From: Hyposmocoma kahamanoa
Lineage: Eukaryota > Arthropoda > Insecta > Lepidoptera > Cosmopterigidae
Assembly (NCBI RefSeq): GCF_003589595.1
Contig: NW_020654972.1
Coordinates: 11,151,670-11,215,669, forward strand
Direction: 5' to 3'
DNA length: 64,000 bases
Within the stretch, counting starts at the first letter, position 1. Every line of letters starts with the position of its first letter. The position numbers and the translations under genes were made by a program. Below the pieces are notes generated by a model that saw nothing but the letters and a program-made list of their open reading frames with translations, was not told the origin of the DNA and made no database searches. Of the stretch, positions 1 through 11,275 are shown one piece after another.

Positions 1-1497
1 TAGGAAAGTTGATCCTAGCAACTATAGGCCCATTTCAATTTTACCAGATTTAAGTAAAATATTTGAAAAGATTATGCTGACTCAATTACTGTTCTATTTC
101 GGTAGGAATCATATTTTTCATAGTGAACAATACGGGTTTACTAGTGATAGATCGACTAGCGATGCGGGGGTAGCGTTACTAAAACACATCGTTGATGCTT
201 GGGAAAGGTCCCAGAACGCTATTGGTGTTTTCTGTGACCTCTCAAAGGCATTTGATTGTGTTAATCATATTACTCTTATTAGGAAACTGGAACATTACGG
301 TGTAAATGGCAAGACATCGAAACTTGTCTTGTCATATCTCAACGGTAGAATTCAGAAAGTAGACATAAATGGAGTGACTTCTTTGAGTTCTCCGGTAAAA
401 ATAGGTGTTCCGCAAAGCTCAATACTTGGACCTTTCTTATTTGTGATTTATATTAATGATCTGCCATTCTTTGTTAAGGACCACTGCAAAATAGTGTTGG
501 TTGCTGATGACACGTCCTTGATTTTTAAAACTGACAGACATGACATTAACTATGACCATATTAATGACACCCTCTCTAACGTAGTTTATTAATGCCAAGA
601 AAACAAAATGTATTAAGTTTGAATTACCTAACGTAAAATCGACTAGTCCGAGCATAGAAATAAACGGAGAAAAGTTAGACCTTGTTAATAAAGCAGTCTT
701 CTTGGGAGTGACCTAGGTAGTAAACTTAATTGTTTTCCACATATATCTTCCCTGGCCAGCAGATTAAGCTCCGTTGCGTACGCAGCCCGCAGAATACGTG
801 AGCTTACCGATGTTAGTACTGCTAGACTAGTTTATTTTAGTTCCTTCCGTAGTATAATGTCCTACGGGATTCTCATGTGGGGTAAAGCGGCAGATATTCA
901 AATCATATTTGTATTGCAAAAACGAGCGATTCGTTCTGTGTACCGTCTAGGCTCTCGGGTTTCTCTCAGAGAGAAGTTTAAGGAGACTGGTGTCATGACT
1001 GTGCCATCACAGTACATTTACTCAAATATTTTATATGCTCGTAAAAATATACATAATTTCGATAAGAAAGAAGATATCCATAATATTTTTATTTAATTAA
1101 CCTTAGAGCGAAGTCCACACTCATGGCACCATGATTTCGTTTAACCAAGGTAAACAACTCTTTTATGGGGAACTGTATACGTTTTTTCAATAAGATTCCG
1201 GAGCATATTTTAAGTTTATCATTTCCTAAGTTTAAAAACTACATTAAAAACATTTTGATCGAAAAATCATATCACAAAATTGAAGACTACGTGTTAGATA
1301 AAGACGTATGAGAAGACGACACGGCTCCAGAATCCACACAAATTTGATTCAAAGTGTATTCCATAGCATTTAAGTTTATTTGAAAAGAGCAATCCCTATA
1401 GTTGCTGCGTCGAACGAGCAGTAGCTTAAATGTGACGTTTTCAAGTGTAAATTTATTTTACCTATGGAATAAATAATCTTTGACTTTGACTTTGACA
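1..1497 (+). mobile_element. Jockey/CR1-like non-LTR retrotransposon, 3' half, broken
   Basis: The reverse transcriptase is open from base 2 to 592. It starts with NYRPIS and carries motif A (FCDLSKAFD, putative catalytic Asp near residue 55 of the stretch from 74), motif B (GVPQSSILGP, Ser where Gly is usual) and motif C (VADDTS), so the catalytic Asp residues survive. A frameshift near 590 ends the frame. The C-terminal part resumes through 857-1096 (MSYGILMWGK, RAIRSVYRL, SQYIYSNIL) and, after another break, 1100-1310 (NCIRFFNKIPEHIL). The 3' UTR ends in ATGGAATAAATAATC and three TTTGAC units at about 1480-1497. The 5' half lies outside the window. The element cannot make an intact protein. 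The exact clade is inferred from motifs only; several shorter copies of the same 3' end lie elsewhere in the window. Confidence 0.85.
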
Positions 1498-1500
1498 TAG

Positions 1501-1655
1501 GTGATAAGTCTTATGAGCCTGTAATTTCACCAGCACCCTTACCCTTTAAAACCGGAACGCAGTAATGCTCACATTACTGCTTGGCGGCAGAAATAGGTAA
1601 GGTGGCAGTACTTCGCTGGACGAACTCTTTCACAAGGAGCTCTACTGCTACTACA
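1501..1655 (-). repeat. Unclassified ~300-bp interspersed repeat (family R), partial
   Basis: Part of a repeat seen about fifteen times in the window. In forward orientation family R starts near AGCAGTAGAGCTCCTTGTG, has a small palindrome (AGCAGTAATG..CATTACTGC), a middle with GGTGCTGGTGAAATTAC, and ends in CCTGGTATTATAAAAAAA. This copy holds only the 5' half, reversed, and abuts the TTTGAC tail of the LINE before it. Confidence 0.8.
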
Positions 1656-1724
1656 TTTCTAAATGTATAATAGTAATACCTGAGGAAAACTATGTGAGGA
1701 AGCTACCTTAAGCGCTCTCCTTAA

Positions 1725-1785
1725 AGGGGACTCGTGCCCAACAGTGGGATGTATAAGAGGTTGTCGATAATGATGCATCATGCCT
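1725..1785 (+). repeat. Fragment of a tRNA-SINE tail
   Basis: Contains GTGCCCAACAGTGGGATGTA, close to a tail I know from lepidopteran repeats. The longer SINE at 16489-16765 looks related but ends before this motif. Only a scrap remains, so the call is tentative. Confidence 0.45.
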
Positions 1786-2313
1786 CCACTATTGAAACTT
1801 CCCTATCACATTATACCGATACGAATTTACATGTTCTATCTTGACGTAATACACCTGCATGTCGTAACATAACATCATTTTCATCGTTCACAATGTATCG
1901 ACATCAAGATGACCGCCACTCTAATTTGTTTTGGTAACAAATGACCCTATTTGCATAAACGAGTCTGAATTGTATCATAGGCAATATGTTGCTTTTGTGG
2001 TGGGCCGGATTTTGGGGGGTCCTAAGTATTTTGTGGATCTCTTTTCTTGCTAAAGTTTTAGTTTTAAGATTTTTTTTAATGATTATTTTTGATAGTAGTA
2101 AAATTATACGAGTATCAAATTAGTTGATCCTTTTTTAGATAAGATCTAATTTTATTTTTCAATAAATTAATTTTATTAAAAACACTTATACCAAGAGTCG
2201 AGGAAAATAACCACACAAAATTTAGTTTTTCTCTTAAATTATATTTTACACGAATATCTAAAAATCCTATATCATATAACAGTCTATTTATAAACATATC
2301 AAATATTTACTCA
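1786..2313. other. No gene seen
   Basis: AT-rich DNA. The only ORF (60 codons, - strand) has no recognisable motif or splice context. Confidence 0.5.
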
Positions 2314-2400
2314 AAATGTAGCTCAGTTGATTAAGAAAGGTGGCCCCGGCATGGCAATAGATAGTGGTTTGAGTCCAGTCAGTTCAAAGGATTTGTTTCT
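2314..2400 (+). repeat. tRNA-derived SINE head
   Basis: An A-box-like GTAGCTCAGTTGATTAAG is followed about 40 bases later by a B-box-like GGTTTGAGTCC. The arms do not fold into a convincing tRNA and the sequence runs on into an AT-rich tail, so a SINE is favoured over a tRNA gene. Confidence 0.5.
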
Positions 2401-3269
2401 TTATATTATTCAATCTTCGTATTAACAATAACATCAAGTGTTAACGTACTAACCATTAACCGTGTTGTTGAGACGAAAGATGTCAGTCAGGATCGCAGCA
2501 ATTGGTATGCTGTTGTCTCTTCCTAGCCGGACACGAAAAAGGCGAGAAGTGCATATACTACTGGTGACATATCACCATATTGTCAATGTCCACGATCATT
2601 CACAAGTAGTGGTAATATACATGCGAATATGAAAAGACCGATGCCAGTGGAAGGTACGCTATAGGTTTATCTTTCTACATCAACGGAAAACAAGCGTGAT
2701 GGTATATATGTGTACTAAATCCATGTGTTTGATACGGCATTGATAAATATTAACATATATAACATTTGCAAAATAAGGTTTGTAGCGCATTATTCAGTAG
2801 CAGTAGTAACACAATTTATTTTGAAATTCGACAACAAGAGAACAACTTAAAACAAAACTCAAACAATGAGGCCCCAAGCGTAGTCTTAAACTTTCAACTG
2901 CAGCCGGCCCTGGCTTCATTGAGCTTTGAGCAACTTTCGCGGCGCGCCCCTTGAAATGTGTCTACGTATGCCATGACTCATGCGCATATGTAGCATATTT
3001 ATAACAGAGACCATTTCCTAATGGTTGATTAGAAAATTGCAACATTCATCGCAAGCTAATAAATAATATTACTAACGGTACGACCATAATTCTGTGACAC
3101 GCAAGTGTTAACTTTAAAATTGTATAAATATAAATATATTTATTATTAAATCCTCGATTAGTGTGAATAGGACAGTTAGGCTACTTAACGCTTGTAAAAA
3201 CTAATTTCATTATTCATAATTCAAAACTAATCAAATATTTGACGACCTCATTGACCCAACGGTAATAAT
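2401..3269. other. No gene seen
   Basis: A 62-codon ORF at 2766-2954 has a proline/leucine-rich end but no splice sites or recognisable family. Nothing else can be supported. Confidence 0.4.
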
Positions 3270-3365
3270 AATGTGTCAGAAAACCACACCAATTGCCTGG
3301 TCTAAAACTAGGGAATTCCCTGTACTGTGACCTAGAACACCTATACCAGGATCAATATGAAATAA
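3270..3365 (-). repeat. SINE body fragment
   Basis: Shares the block containing GGGAATTCCCT and a following CTGGTCT/CACCGGTGT-like stretch with 45471-45745 (+) and 48480-48640 (-). The tRNA head is missing. Confidence 0.55.
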
Positions 3366-3448
3366 ATACTTTAAATGTCCATTCTTATTCATAACAATGC
3401 TCCAATGGGTAATACATGTTTAGAGGGCCAATTGATCTATCTAGAACT

Positions 3449-3600
3449 TTTTTTATGATACCAAATGCCGGGACGACCAAGTCGTGCGCCTGGTGGCAAG
3501 CGACAAGACTGTCTATAATAGATGCAGGGCCACACAGAACTTTAAATCGCAATTATCTGGGCACTGCCTCTGCGCCTGTTGCCCTATGACATAACGCACC
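3449..3600 (-). repeat. Family R repeat, partial
   Basis: Begins on the + strand with TTTTTTTATGATACC, the reversed A-rich 3' end, then the reversed 3' half through TTTAAATCGCAA. The 5' half is absent. Confidence 0.8.
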
Positions 3601-4490
3601 TCCGGTAAAACACAGGCTTAACTGCAAAACATTGTAAACCCCATTTTGAAAATGCAATTTATATCTACGGTAAAACAGAGACGCATTATGCATTATTTCA
3701 TTTTTATATGGAGGGCGTAATGCGTAATGGAATAGTATAACATTTAAGAACTCTTCAAATATGCTCAGCAGCCCTAAGTACAAAACTTTTTAATACATTA
3801 TTGCAGAGGCCGGGAAGTAAAAGATTGCTGGACGAGGATGAGTTACTTTTTTAGTTGTATTAGTACGAGTCAAGCAATCCCCGTTCCCGCCGAGGCATGT
3901 ATAGAATTTTTCTCAAACAATGTGAGGAAATAATAAAAGACTAAAGAGAGGAAGATGTATAATAGAAAAATTTAAAAAAAATGTTACAATACAATTGCTA
4001 AAAAAAATGTTATTGTTTTTCCAGGAACATTAATAGTAGTATGCTGGACTTCTGAGGATGTGTTTGAATGTATATCTATTACTGTATATTCGTTATCGCT
4101 CTTCTCACTAGCAAAACACAAAAAAGACTAAATAACAAAAGAACACCGAAGCACTTTCGTTTAAACGTTACCGCCATTTTCTTTTTTTTAAGTAAGCGGT
4201 ACAGATAGGTACTTTTAATTCTTGCAGTTATGAACACTAGGCAGTTGGCTGTATGAGTTTTCCTTTTGCCTGTGTACAGTACATAGTTCATTATTAGTAG
4301 GTAGATTTAAAAGTTTAGAAAGAGGACAGTAATGTATTTTCATATTTACTTTGCAGACCTTGGCCGGAAAGAAGTCGCATGGTCCATAAATGACAAGCGT
4401 TCCATGTTCGTTTATGGACGTGTTTGAGAAAAATTTATTTTCTGTAAATTTTACAAATGTAAGTTAAGTCACTGTTTCACTGGAGGTGCG
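3601..4490. other. No gene seen; small palindrome
   Basis: AT-rich sequence with short unsupported ORFs. A short inverted repeat lies at about 4380-4419 (GTCCATAAATGA with CGTTTATGGAC). Confidence 0.4.
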
Positions 4491-4496
4491 ATTAAC

Positions 4497-4605
4497 ACGT
4501 TGACAAGTCCCATGTGCCTGTAATTTCACCAACACTCTTCAAAACCGGAACGCAATAACGCTCACAACATGCTTGGCGGCAGAAATAGGTGAGGTTGCAG
4601 TCCAG
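4497..4605 (-). repeat. Family R repeat, partial
   Basis: Reversed middle of family R: GTGCCTGTAATTTCACCA, then AAAACCGGAACGCAATAA and CTTGGCGGCAGAAATAGG. Both ends are lost. Confidence 0.75.
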
Positions 4606-4827
4606 CTAAAACAACTATGTGTCAATGCAATAAATTTAAATATAAATTATGAAACCCGCCGCACCCATACGGCACCACCATCCAATCTCTTGTTCAATTC
4701 ACATCTCTATCACTTAAAATGTCAATGATTCATAATGGTACCACTTCTTTGTAAACAAGCCTTTATCCAAGTACACATTGCATAATCACACGGATATGAT
4801 ACAATCGTACGAGAGCCGGACCGGTCC

Positions 4828-4871
4828 CGACTTCGTTGATGTAGGTGATTTCACCCACATCAACGATGTCG
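4828..4871. repeat. Imperfect 44-bp hairpin
   Basis: Two arms of about 21 bases (4828-4848 and 4851-4871) around CGTTGATGTAGGTGA are inverted copies with two mismatches and almost no loop. The 68-codon - strand ORF across it has no known motif, so I treat this as a structural feature. Confidence 0.6.
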
Positions 4872-5295
4872 AACGAGGATGTGTGCTACTTGACTTACCC
4901 GACTTGATTGAACCAGGGTAATGTTTTCTAGTACGTAATATTTGGTCGACAGGTTTGCTTGTATTGAGTTTTAGAGTTTTCGCGATTGCCACACAAATTG
5001 GACATCTATTTTACTTTTCCATAAAAAGTGCTATGCGAAGGCGACAATTTCTCTTGTGGATTCTCATAATTGGTCCAACTGTAGGACGAAACTAGAAAAA
5101 ATCCTGATGGAAATGTCGACTCTATTTCTTTGGCATACGTGATTGTTGAAACTACTTTTAGGTACATGACGTCACAGAAGCAACCATTCTCCCGCTCAGC
5201 TGTCGCTGCTTTTCAGAAAAAAAGTCATAAATATTGTGTTAATTAATATAAGTAGTTGTAACCTGTAAATATAGAAGTTTTTAATTTTTTTTGCA

Positions 5296-5478
5296 GTGCC
5301 ACTCAGATCTTTGATACGCACCTGTCACCCTGCGACATAAGTTGACAAGTCTCTTTTGTCTGTAGTTTCCGGAACGCAATAATGTGAGCATTACTGCTTA
5401 GCGACAGAAATAGGTAAGGTGGTAGTGTACTTTAGTGGACAACCTCTTTCACAAGGATATCTACTGCTACTAAATAGT
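5296..5478 (-). repeat. Family R repeat, partial
   Basis: Reversed copy starting at GCAGTGCCACTCAGATCTTT after a T-run and ending at AAGGATATCTACTGCTACTA. The last ~80 bases of the consensus 3' end and part of the middle are missing. Confidence 0.8.
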
Positions 5479-5550
5479 AGCCTAACCTACACTACCACCT
5501 CTCAAGCCGAAGGTCGGGGGCTCGAACCCGGCCTCTGAGTTTTTTGGTAT
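5475..5550 (+). repeat. tRNA-derived SINE head
   Basis: Contains TAGCCTAACCTACACTACC, CTCTCAAGCCGAAGGTCG and the B-box-like CTCGAACCCGG, then a T-rich tail. The same head type, better preserved, is at 16489. Confidence 0.55.
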
Positions 5551-6047
5551 TGAAGTGCTAAATTTTTTTTTAAATTTTTTATTTGAAATATGTCATAAAA
5601 GGTCTTACCTAATATATAACCCTTCATAGTTATCATTTCGTGATGGTTATACGATTTTGTACTCAGTTTTAAGACGAACCTGTTTTTAAACTTCCCATTG
5701 TATTCCTCTAAGAGAATGTTTAAGATCTCATTAAGTAACGCCAAGTAAGGTCTCTTCGCTCCCACGGCTGGGACCCTTCTCTTATGCATCCATTCTTCAA
5801 TATTCAAATAACTTATTTTAATAATATATGTAATACTGTTCTTTGTGGGATTTTTTACATACTAATTAACACTGAGGTACCGCATTAAACCACTACAAAA
5901 TATGGAATTTGATTATTTGAAGTTGCGTGTTAATACAGGCTGTCATTTATTTCATTCACAATATTTTACGATGTAATTTTTACCAATATACGAGAACTAT
6001 TTTTTTTAATCCGTGGTTTAAAAATGTTACCCTAAATTTGTGAGTTT
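5551..6047. other. No gene seen
   Basis: The 101-codon - strand ORF at 5502-5807 overlaps the SINE head and matches no family I recognise; it is most likely chance. Confidence 0.4.
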
Positions 6048-6215
6048 AACTGCCTCAGTGGCCGAACGGTTATCATGCTGGTCTGCCACGCAGAGGTCCC
6101 AGGTTCGATTCCCGGGCTTACATTTATTTATCTCGCGAGTTTGGGTGTAATTTGTGGTGTTCTGCGCGTGTGTCCATGGCACCGACACAGGGTTTTCCTA
6201 GTGCGTGGAATTATA
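6048..6215 (+). repeat. tRNA-derived SINE
   Basis: A-box region CAGTGGCCGAACGGTTATCA and B-box GGTTCGATTCC are followed by a body with GCGAGTTTGGGTGTAATTTG and GTGTCCATGGCACCGACACA. The same body occurs at 22328-22545 and reversed at 17205-17300. The body and the lack of an acceptor stem exclude a tRNA gene. Confidence 0.75.
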
Positions 6216-6329
6216 TCTATTTGCCAAATTTTGTTTAAATCGGTCAAAAGTCGGTGAAATCCAATAAAATGCATTCATCCCCTTATTTTCCATTTTACGT
6301 GGAAAATTTTCTTCTAAATTAACCGCAAA

Positions 6330-6385
6330 TAGGACCATTACTGAAGTGTCTCTTTATAATAGAAAAAGAATCATCGAAATCTGTT
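6330..6385 (-). repeat. Fragment of AACCGACTTC-ended repeat
   Basis: Holds AAAAGAATCATCGAAATCTG, matching the reversed middle of the repeat seen better at 57330-57475 and 37710-38100. Confidence 0.4.
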
Positions 6386-6544
6386 CACAAATGTCAGAGT
6401 AATAAAGTAATATACACATAAAAACAGCGTAAATTCGTCAAAGCTCTGGACTATAGAATGCATCATAATCATGTAGACTACAAGTCATTAAGGAATGACA
6501 TACAATATTGTTATGAATGTTGTACAATATTGTTCCATTGCAGC

Positions 6545-6830
6545 CATTGACTTACAGTTATAAGGACGTCGGGTCCGCGCTAAAAAGTGTCCAAACTTAT
6601 AGGGCGTTAAAATCGTATACAGAGCGTCATTCACGCTTTAGTCTTCGTTTGTTCGACTGACAGCGAAGCAAGCAAAATTAGACAGTACTGCGATGACATT
6701 ACAATTTAAATTCAACGTTTTAGCTTTTTCACATTCCTTTACATGTCACTACGTTTAAATAGGTTGACTTGGGACATTTTTTTCATGGTTTTTGTATTAG
6801 ACCCGTCGTCCATTTATTTGTAAGTCAATG
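6545..6830 (-). mobile_element. MITE family M, long type
   Basis: A 286-bp non-coding element with inverted ends of about 31 bp (CATTGACTTACA...GGACG.CGGGTC). It is flanked on both sides by the 8-bp direct repeat ATTGCAGC (6537-6544 and 6831-6838). The 8-bp duplication and CA..TG ends fit the hAT or P superfamily, moved by a transposase made elsewhere. It is the reverse of the copy that follows. Confidence 0.9.
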
Positions 6831-6838
6831 ATTGCAGC

Positions 6839-7072
6839 CATTGACTTTGACTTACAAATAAATGGACGACGGGTCTAATACAAAAACCACGAAAAAAATG
6901 TCCCAAGTCAACCTATTCGAAATTTAAATTGTAATGTCATCGCAGTATCGCGCTGTCAGTAGAACAAATGAAGACTAAAGCGGAGTTTGGCGCTCTGTAT
7001 ACGATTTTAGCGCCTTACAAGTGCGTACACTTTTTAGCGCGGACCCGACGTCCATATAATTGTAAGTCAATG
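6839..7072 (+). mobile_element. MITE family M, short type
   Basis: A 234-bp copy that lacks the ~58-bp internal block present in long copies (the AAACGTAGTGACATGTAAAG region). Its first bases carry a small duplication (CATTGACTTTGACTTAC). It shares one ATTGCAGC duplication with the preceding copy and has a third at 7073-7080. Confidence 0.9.
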
Positions 7073-7080
7073 ATTGCAGC

Positions 7081-7543
7081 ATATAAAATTTTGCATAACA
7101 TTATTTCTTGGAAAATATATTCATTCGTGTGCCGCGAAACAATGAAAGAGCAAATCGTAAAAAAGATATTTTTGTTGGTAGCAACAGTTTCATAAAAAGG
7201 ACTTGTTCCATATACAATGCTAAGTGTAGTGAAGTTAACATATTTGATTCTTCTTTGCAGGAGTTCAAAAATCACATCAGCAAATCAGATTTTAAAATGG
7301 TTTCGTATGCTCATCATTAATTATTCAGCCTTTCTTTGTTTTGTTTAAGATCATTATTATATAAATTTTTTTATTATGTCGTGGAATAGTAAAAAAAACA
7401 AACATGTTTTTAATTGAGCATTGTTCGTCTTTGCTTATACCTTTTACTTGTTCGCTTATAAACTATAGATTTAGTAATAAGTTAAACGTATTTTTATTTT
7501 ATAATTTGTATAAGACTGCTTGTTCCTCAATAAAAAGAAGAAT
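7081..7543. other. No gene seen
   Basis: Several 70-86 codon ORFs start inside the MITE and run into this AT-rich stretch; none has a recognisable motif. Confidence 0.4.
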
Positions 7544-7592
7544 AATTACAGTTGAATTGTGAACCTCCTCGTTTTTTGAAGTCGGTTAAAAA
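7544..7592 (-). repeat. Fragment of AACCGACTTC-ended repeat
   Basis: GAACCTCCTC followed by TTTTTTGAAGTCGGTTAAAA is the reversed start of the family. Confidence 0.6.
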
Positions 7593-7909
7593 CACATTTT
7601 ACGCCTATTTTGTGCGTCAGCTTAAAGGCGTAACGCATGTTACAATATTTACCAAATTCAAGTACCGTATACAAAGAAACCACATAAAGAAAATCAGAAG
7701 GGGATATTTCTCATTACCTAGCAGCCTAACACATTTCGTAACTCACTCTTCGGTTACCTTGTAATAAATTCAGCTTATTTATATTCCAAATCTATCGAGC
7801 TATCTTGAAATTTTTTCCTTTCAAAATAAATGTTCAAGAACCTTTCGGGCGTGCAATATGGAGGGCTCTGTAGCATTTTCTTTTTTCTTTATTTTTTTAT
7901 AAATCACAG

Positions 7910-8090
7910 ACACGCCAGCTTTAAATCGCAAAGATCTTAGTGGCACCGCTACTGAGCCTGTCACCCTGAGACATAAATTGACAAGTCCCATATGCCGTAA
8001 TTTCACCACCACCCTTATCCTTCATAACTGCATCCTAAATAAGACACTTTTCTAGACAAGGACTCAAGGAGCTCTACTGTGACTAAATAA
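7910..8090 (-). repeat. Family R repeat, partial
   Basis: Reversed copy from ACGCCAGCTTTAAATCGCAA to GAGCTCTACTGTGACTAAAT. The A-rich 3' end is replaced and a middle block is deleted. Confidence 0.8.
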
Positions 8091-9319
8091 TATTTATTTA
8101 TTCAGGGGCTGTGGTCATTATCGAACATAATAAGCCCTATTAGAAAAACAATACATAAAAAACACTAAATAGAATATAATGAAACAAATACCACAAAGAA
8201 ACTGCAACAAATATTGTCAAATTACAAAAAATTGATATCATCAACCATCAACCATTTTTTAACATTAATTATAGCACAATAAATACCCTACATTAGAATA
8301 GGCAATTAATTATTACGCTATATAAACAATATTATGGGCTAGAAGAAGATAAAAACAACTGACAACATGCGTGAAGCGATAAAATCCAAACGCAAAGCGC
8401 TGCCCATCGACTATATAACTAGAAATAGAGACGTAATGTCATTTAATTTGTTTGAAAACTATTTTGCCATATCATTACGGTGACAACTGCGCTCCAATTG
8501 GCCAGCCCGAATTCGAAACAATTGACGAGTGTCGTAAATTGTTTCACTTCAAATCAACCAGTTTAACTTGGGCTTTGCTCTCTTTAATATTTAGTTACCG
8601 GTGAAATGTGATTCCGTTTGCCAGGTTGCCAGTGATAGACGGTCCTTGTTTCGTCTTTATTTCCGGTTATATACTCGACGACGCTGCACTTTAGAAGCAT
8701 TTCGTAGTTCCCTCAAAAGACGCTAGATGGCGTTGGTTTATTTTTCCTCAAATCCTACCCCATTTTGAAATTGAAATTGCAAATACTCCGACCGAATTTT
8801 GGTTATTGTAGGTAGTAAAACGACTTTACAGCATCTAACATAGTGTAACACACGTGTAACATGTTACATTACCTCGGGTTGTTGTCGGATAGTTGGAAAT
8901 CATGTATGGGACTTTATTGCATATTGGGCCTTATGGAAATATCCAATAAACCAAACAAACGAGACCTGTGACGTCACTAGAACCATTTCAATAGTACCAA
9001 GAATAAACAGACGTGTATGAAAACACTAACTCTAGTGGAGAGAGTGAAACATTGTGTCAGGTGCGTAAAAGGTTGGAGGGATAATCTCACTGTCTCAAAG
9101 GGCGACAGTATGATGGTTTATGTGCGTGCAAGTTATATATCCCGGTTTTTGATTCGGTATTGATAGATACTACGTACATATTTGAAATAAAACTGATGTG
9201 GGTACGGTAATAGAGACGCTGTTTGTAATCAAATTTGATATTCCTACCAAGTAGCATCATTGATCTTTGCCAACACTTGTGGGATATAGACGTAATTATA
9301 CGTATGTAAGATAAAATCT
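8091..9319. other. No gene seen
   Basis: About 1.2 kb of AT-rich DNA without supported ORFs or repeats of the families listed here. Confidence 0.4.
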
Positions 9320-9322
9320 TTA

Positions 9323-9581
9323 GAGTGGATACACTTTTAGCAGCGATGGAAACGCGCGACTGCATCGATACAACCGCGCGACTGCATTGATGCAAACGCC
9401 TATGAATCCCAAGTTTAGTAACGCAATCTTGCGTTTGTATCGATGCAGTCGCACGCTTGCATCGTAACTTAAAATCGCGCGCGTGTGTAAAAGTCGAAGA
9501 TTAGTGACGGCATCGCTACGCAGCGATGCTAACGCGATGCACGTTAGCATCGCTGTACAAAGTCGTCGTGTGTAACCGCTC
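9323..9581. mobile_element. Harbinger-like MITE rich in GCATCGATGC palindromes
   Basis: Ends read GAGTGGATACAC and, inverted, GAGCGGTTACAC. TTA flanks both sides (9320-9322 and 9582-9584), as expected for a PIF/Harbinger target site. The inside is a series of inverted repeats around TGCATCGATACA and CAGCGATGC. A second, shorter copy is at 62669-62842. Short ORFs here are by-products of the repeats. Confidence 0.7.
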
Positions 9582-9584
9582 TTA

Positions 9585-10240
9585 GAATCTGCTTTTGTAT
9601 TCTTATAATTACAGGCTTAAACAATAAAATAGGCACATATTTTACATTCGCTTTGGTGAAATTATTGGGGTTTATTCATTGTTTTTTGTTGACTACGGAT
9701 CTCTCAAAATCCATCCACTTGTTGAGTCAGCGCGGAGAGCCGATTTTCCGCGTAATTTGACTCGACTTTTCTCCAGTTTATTTTATAGAGTGACAGAACA
9801 AAATTCTCTTTTAAATTATGAAGGACTCTTTTTAACTTTTTCTTTTGTTTTGTTGTAATGTAAACATTTTACGCTTGAATCAATTTAACTTAATAGTAGT
9901 GACATCTAGTCAGCTAGTAAGGCAAAGTTATACTATGTCTCAAAAGCCTCGTCGGGGTCTCCGAAAATCTTTGATATATGAATGACAGAACACGGGCATG
10001 TGATGTACCACTTAATTTGTTTTTACATATTTATGTGGAGTATAGTTATACTAATAGTTATTTTTACGTACTTGAACGGCGGAGGAAAACACCTGTGATT
10101 CGGAAAGTGATATGATAACAATTCTTTGAAGACGAATGATATCTACAACTCGCATTGAGTGAGAGTGAAACGCATGACTGATGACATTAGGCTAGAAAGT
10201 GGAACGTAGTAACGAAGTAATTAAACAATAAAAACAAATA
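9585..10240. other. No gene seen
   Basis: AT-rich sequence without supported features. Confidence 0.4.
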
Positions 10241-10242
10241 TA

Positions 10243-10973
10243 GGGGAGCGTGGGGGAATGGGAGCCTACTAATGAAGATTGACAATAAAAGTCATAATTT
10301 ATGCAATTTAAATATTTATTACTTATGAACGTACGCTTCACATATCTGGGTACTAAATAATCACAGAAAAAATATGAAACTAAAATAAAATATTTGGTTA
10401 AAACAGAAAAAACTTAAACATATCATTCGCTCTCATTACCCCATAGTTCGGGAAATGGAAGCCGGTAAGAATCCCGTATGTCAAATGGGAGCCATTATTA
10501 TATAATCAGTCTGAAAAAAAAAATTTAAGTACTAAAATATATAAGTTAAAAAGTAATGAAAATAAACAAGAAAGTGTTAAAAGAAATATTCAGTGAATAT
10601 TTCAATGGGATAAGGAGAGCCAAATACCTCTCATTAGCCGCGTAACATCGAATTGAAAAAGGTGATTTCAAGCATAACTTCTAAAATTTGATAGATATGG
10701 TGACATAGCTAGTGTAAATACAATGTTGTATCTATGCATTTTAATGCTTACCTGGGATGATGAAATTTAGCAAATTTTATAAGCGCAGAGCGAAAAACAC
10801 ACAATCATCTCATACGACTAAGCGCGGAGTTCTACGGGGGTGCCCACGGGACTTGAACCTTGTCGAACGTTAACGAAGACATAAGAGTGCCGTTTGCTCA
10901 AATACGAGCATTGGGAAAGTCCAGTTTAACACCGCTCTCATTACCCGCAGGCTCCCAATACCCCACGTTCCCC
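10243..10973. mobile_element. TA-flanked inverted-repeat DNA element, non-autonomous
   Basis: Terminal inverted repeats of about 25 bp: left GGGGAGCGTGGGGGAATGGG, right (inverted) GGGGAACGTGGGGTATTGGG, both followed by AGCCT. TA precedes (10241-10242) and follows (10974-10975) the element. Related motifs (ATGGGAGCC, CTCATTACCC) recur inside. No transposase ORF is present in 731 bp. The TA site suggests the Tc1/mariner side of the DNA transposons, but the superfamily is not certain. Confidence 0.75.
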
Positions 10974-10993
10974 TAACTTCTATGACCTTTTGT

Positions 10994-11275
10994 TTTTTTT
11001 TTTATGATACCAGGTGACGGAACGACCAAATCGTACGCCTGGTGGCAAACGACACGCCTGTCCATGACAGTTGCAGTGCCATTCAAAGCTTTAAATCGCA
11101 AAGATTTGACGGCCACTGTCACTGCGCCCGTAACCCTGAGACACAAGTTCCTTGTACTTGTAATTTCCTTCAAAACCGGAACACGTCAGAAATAGGCAAA
11201 GTGGCAGTACTTTCCTGGACGAACTCTTTCTTTAGTAGCAGTGGTTCTTTCACAAGAACTACTGCTACTAAAAAT
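10994..11275 (-). repeat. Family R repeat, near full length
   Basis: Starts with a T-run and ATGATACCAGGTGACGG and runs to CTACTGCTACTAAAAATCTC. A small piece around the TACTGC palindrome is deleted. ORFs on both strands here come from the repeat. Confidence 0.85.

Noticed and set aside
4786..4992. 68-codon - strand ORF and an alternative frame (FDIVDVGEITYINEVG)
   Set aside because: The protein-like look comes from the hairpin at 4828-4871; no homology recognised and the frames conflict.
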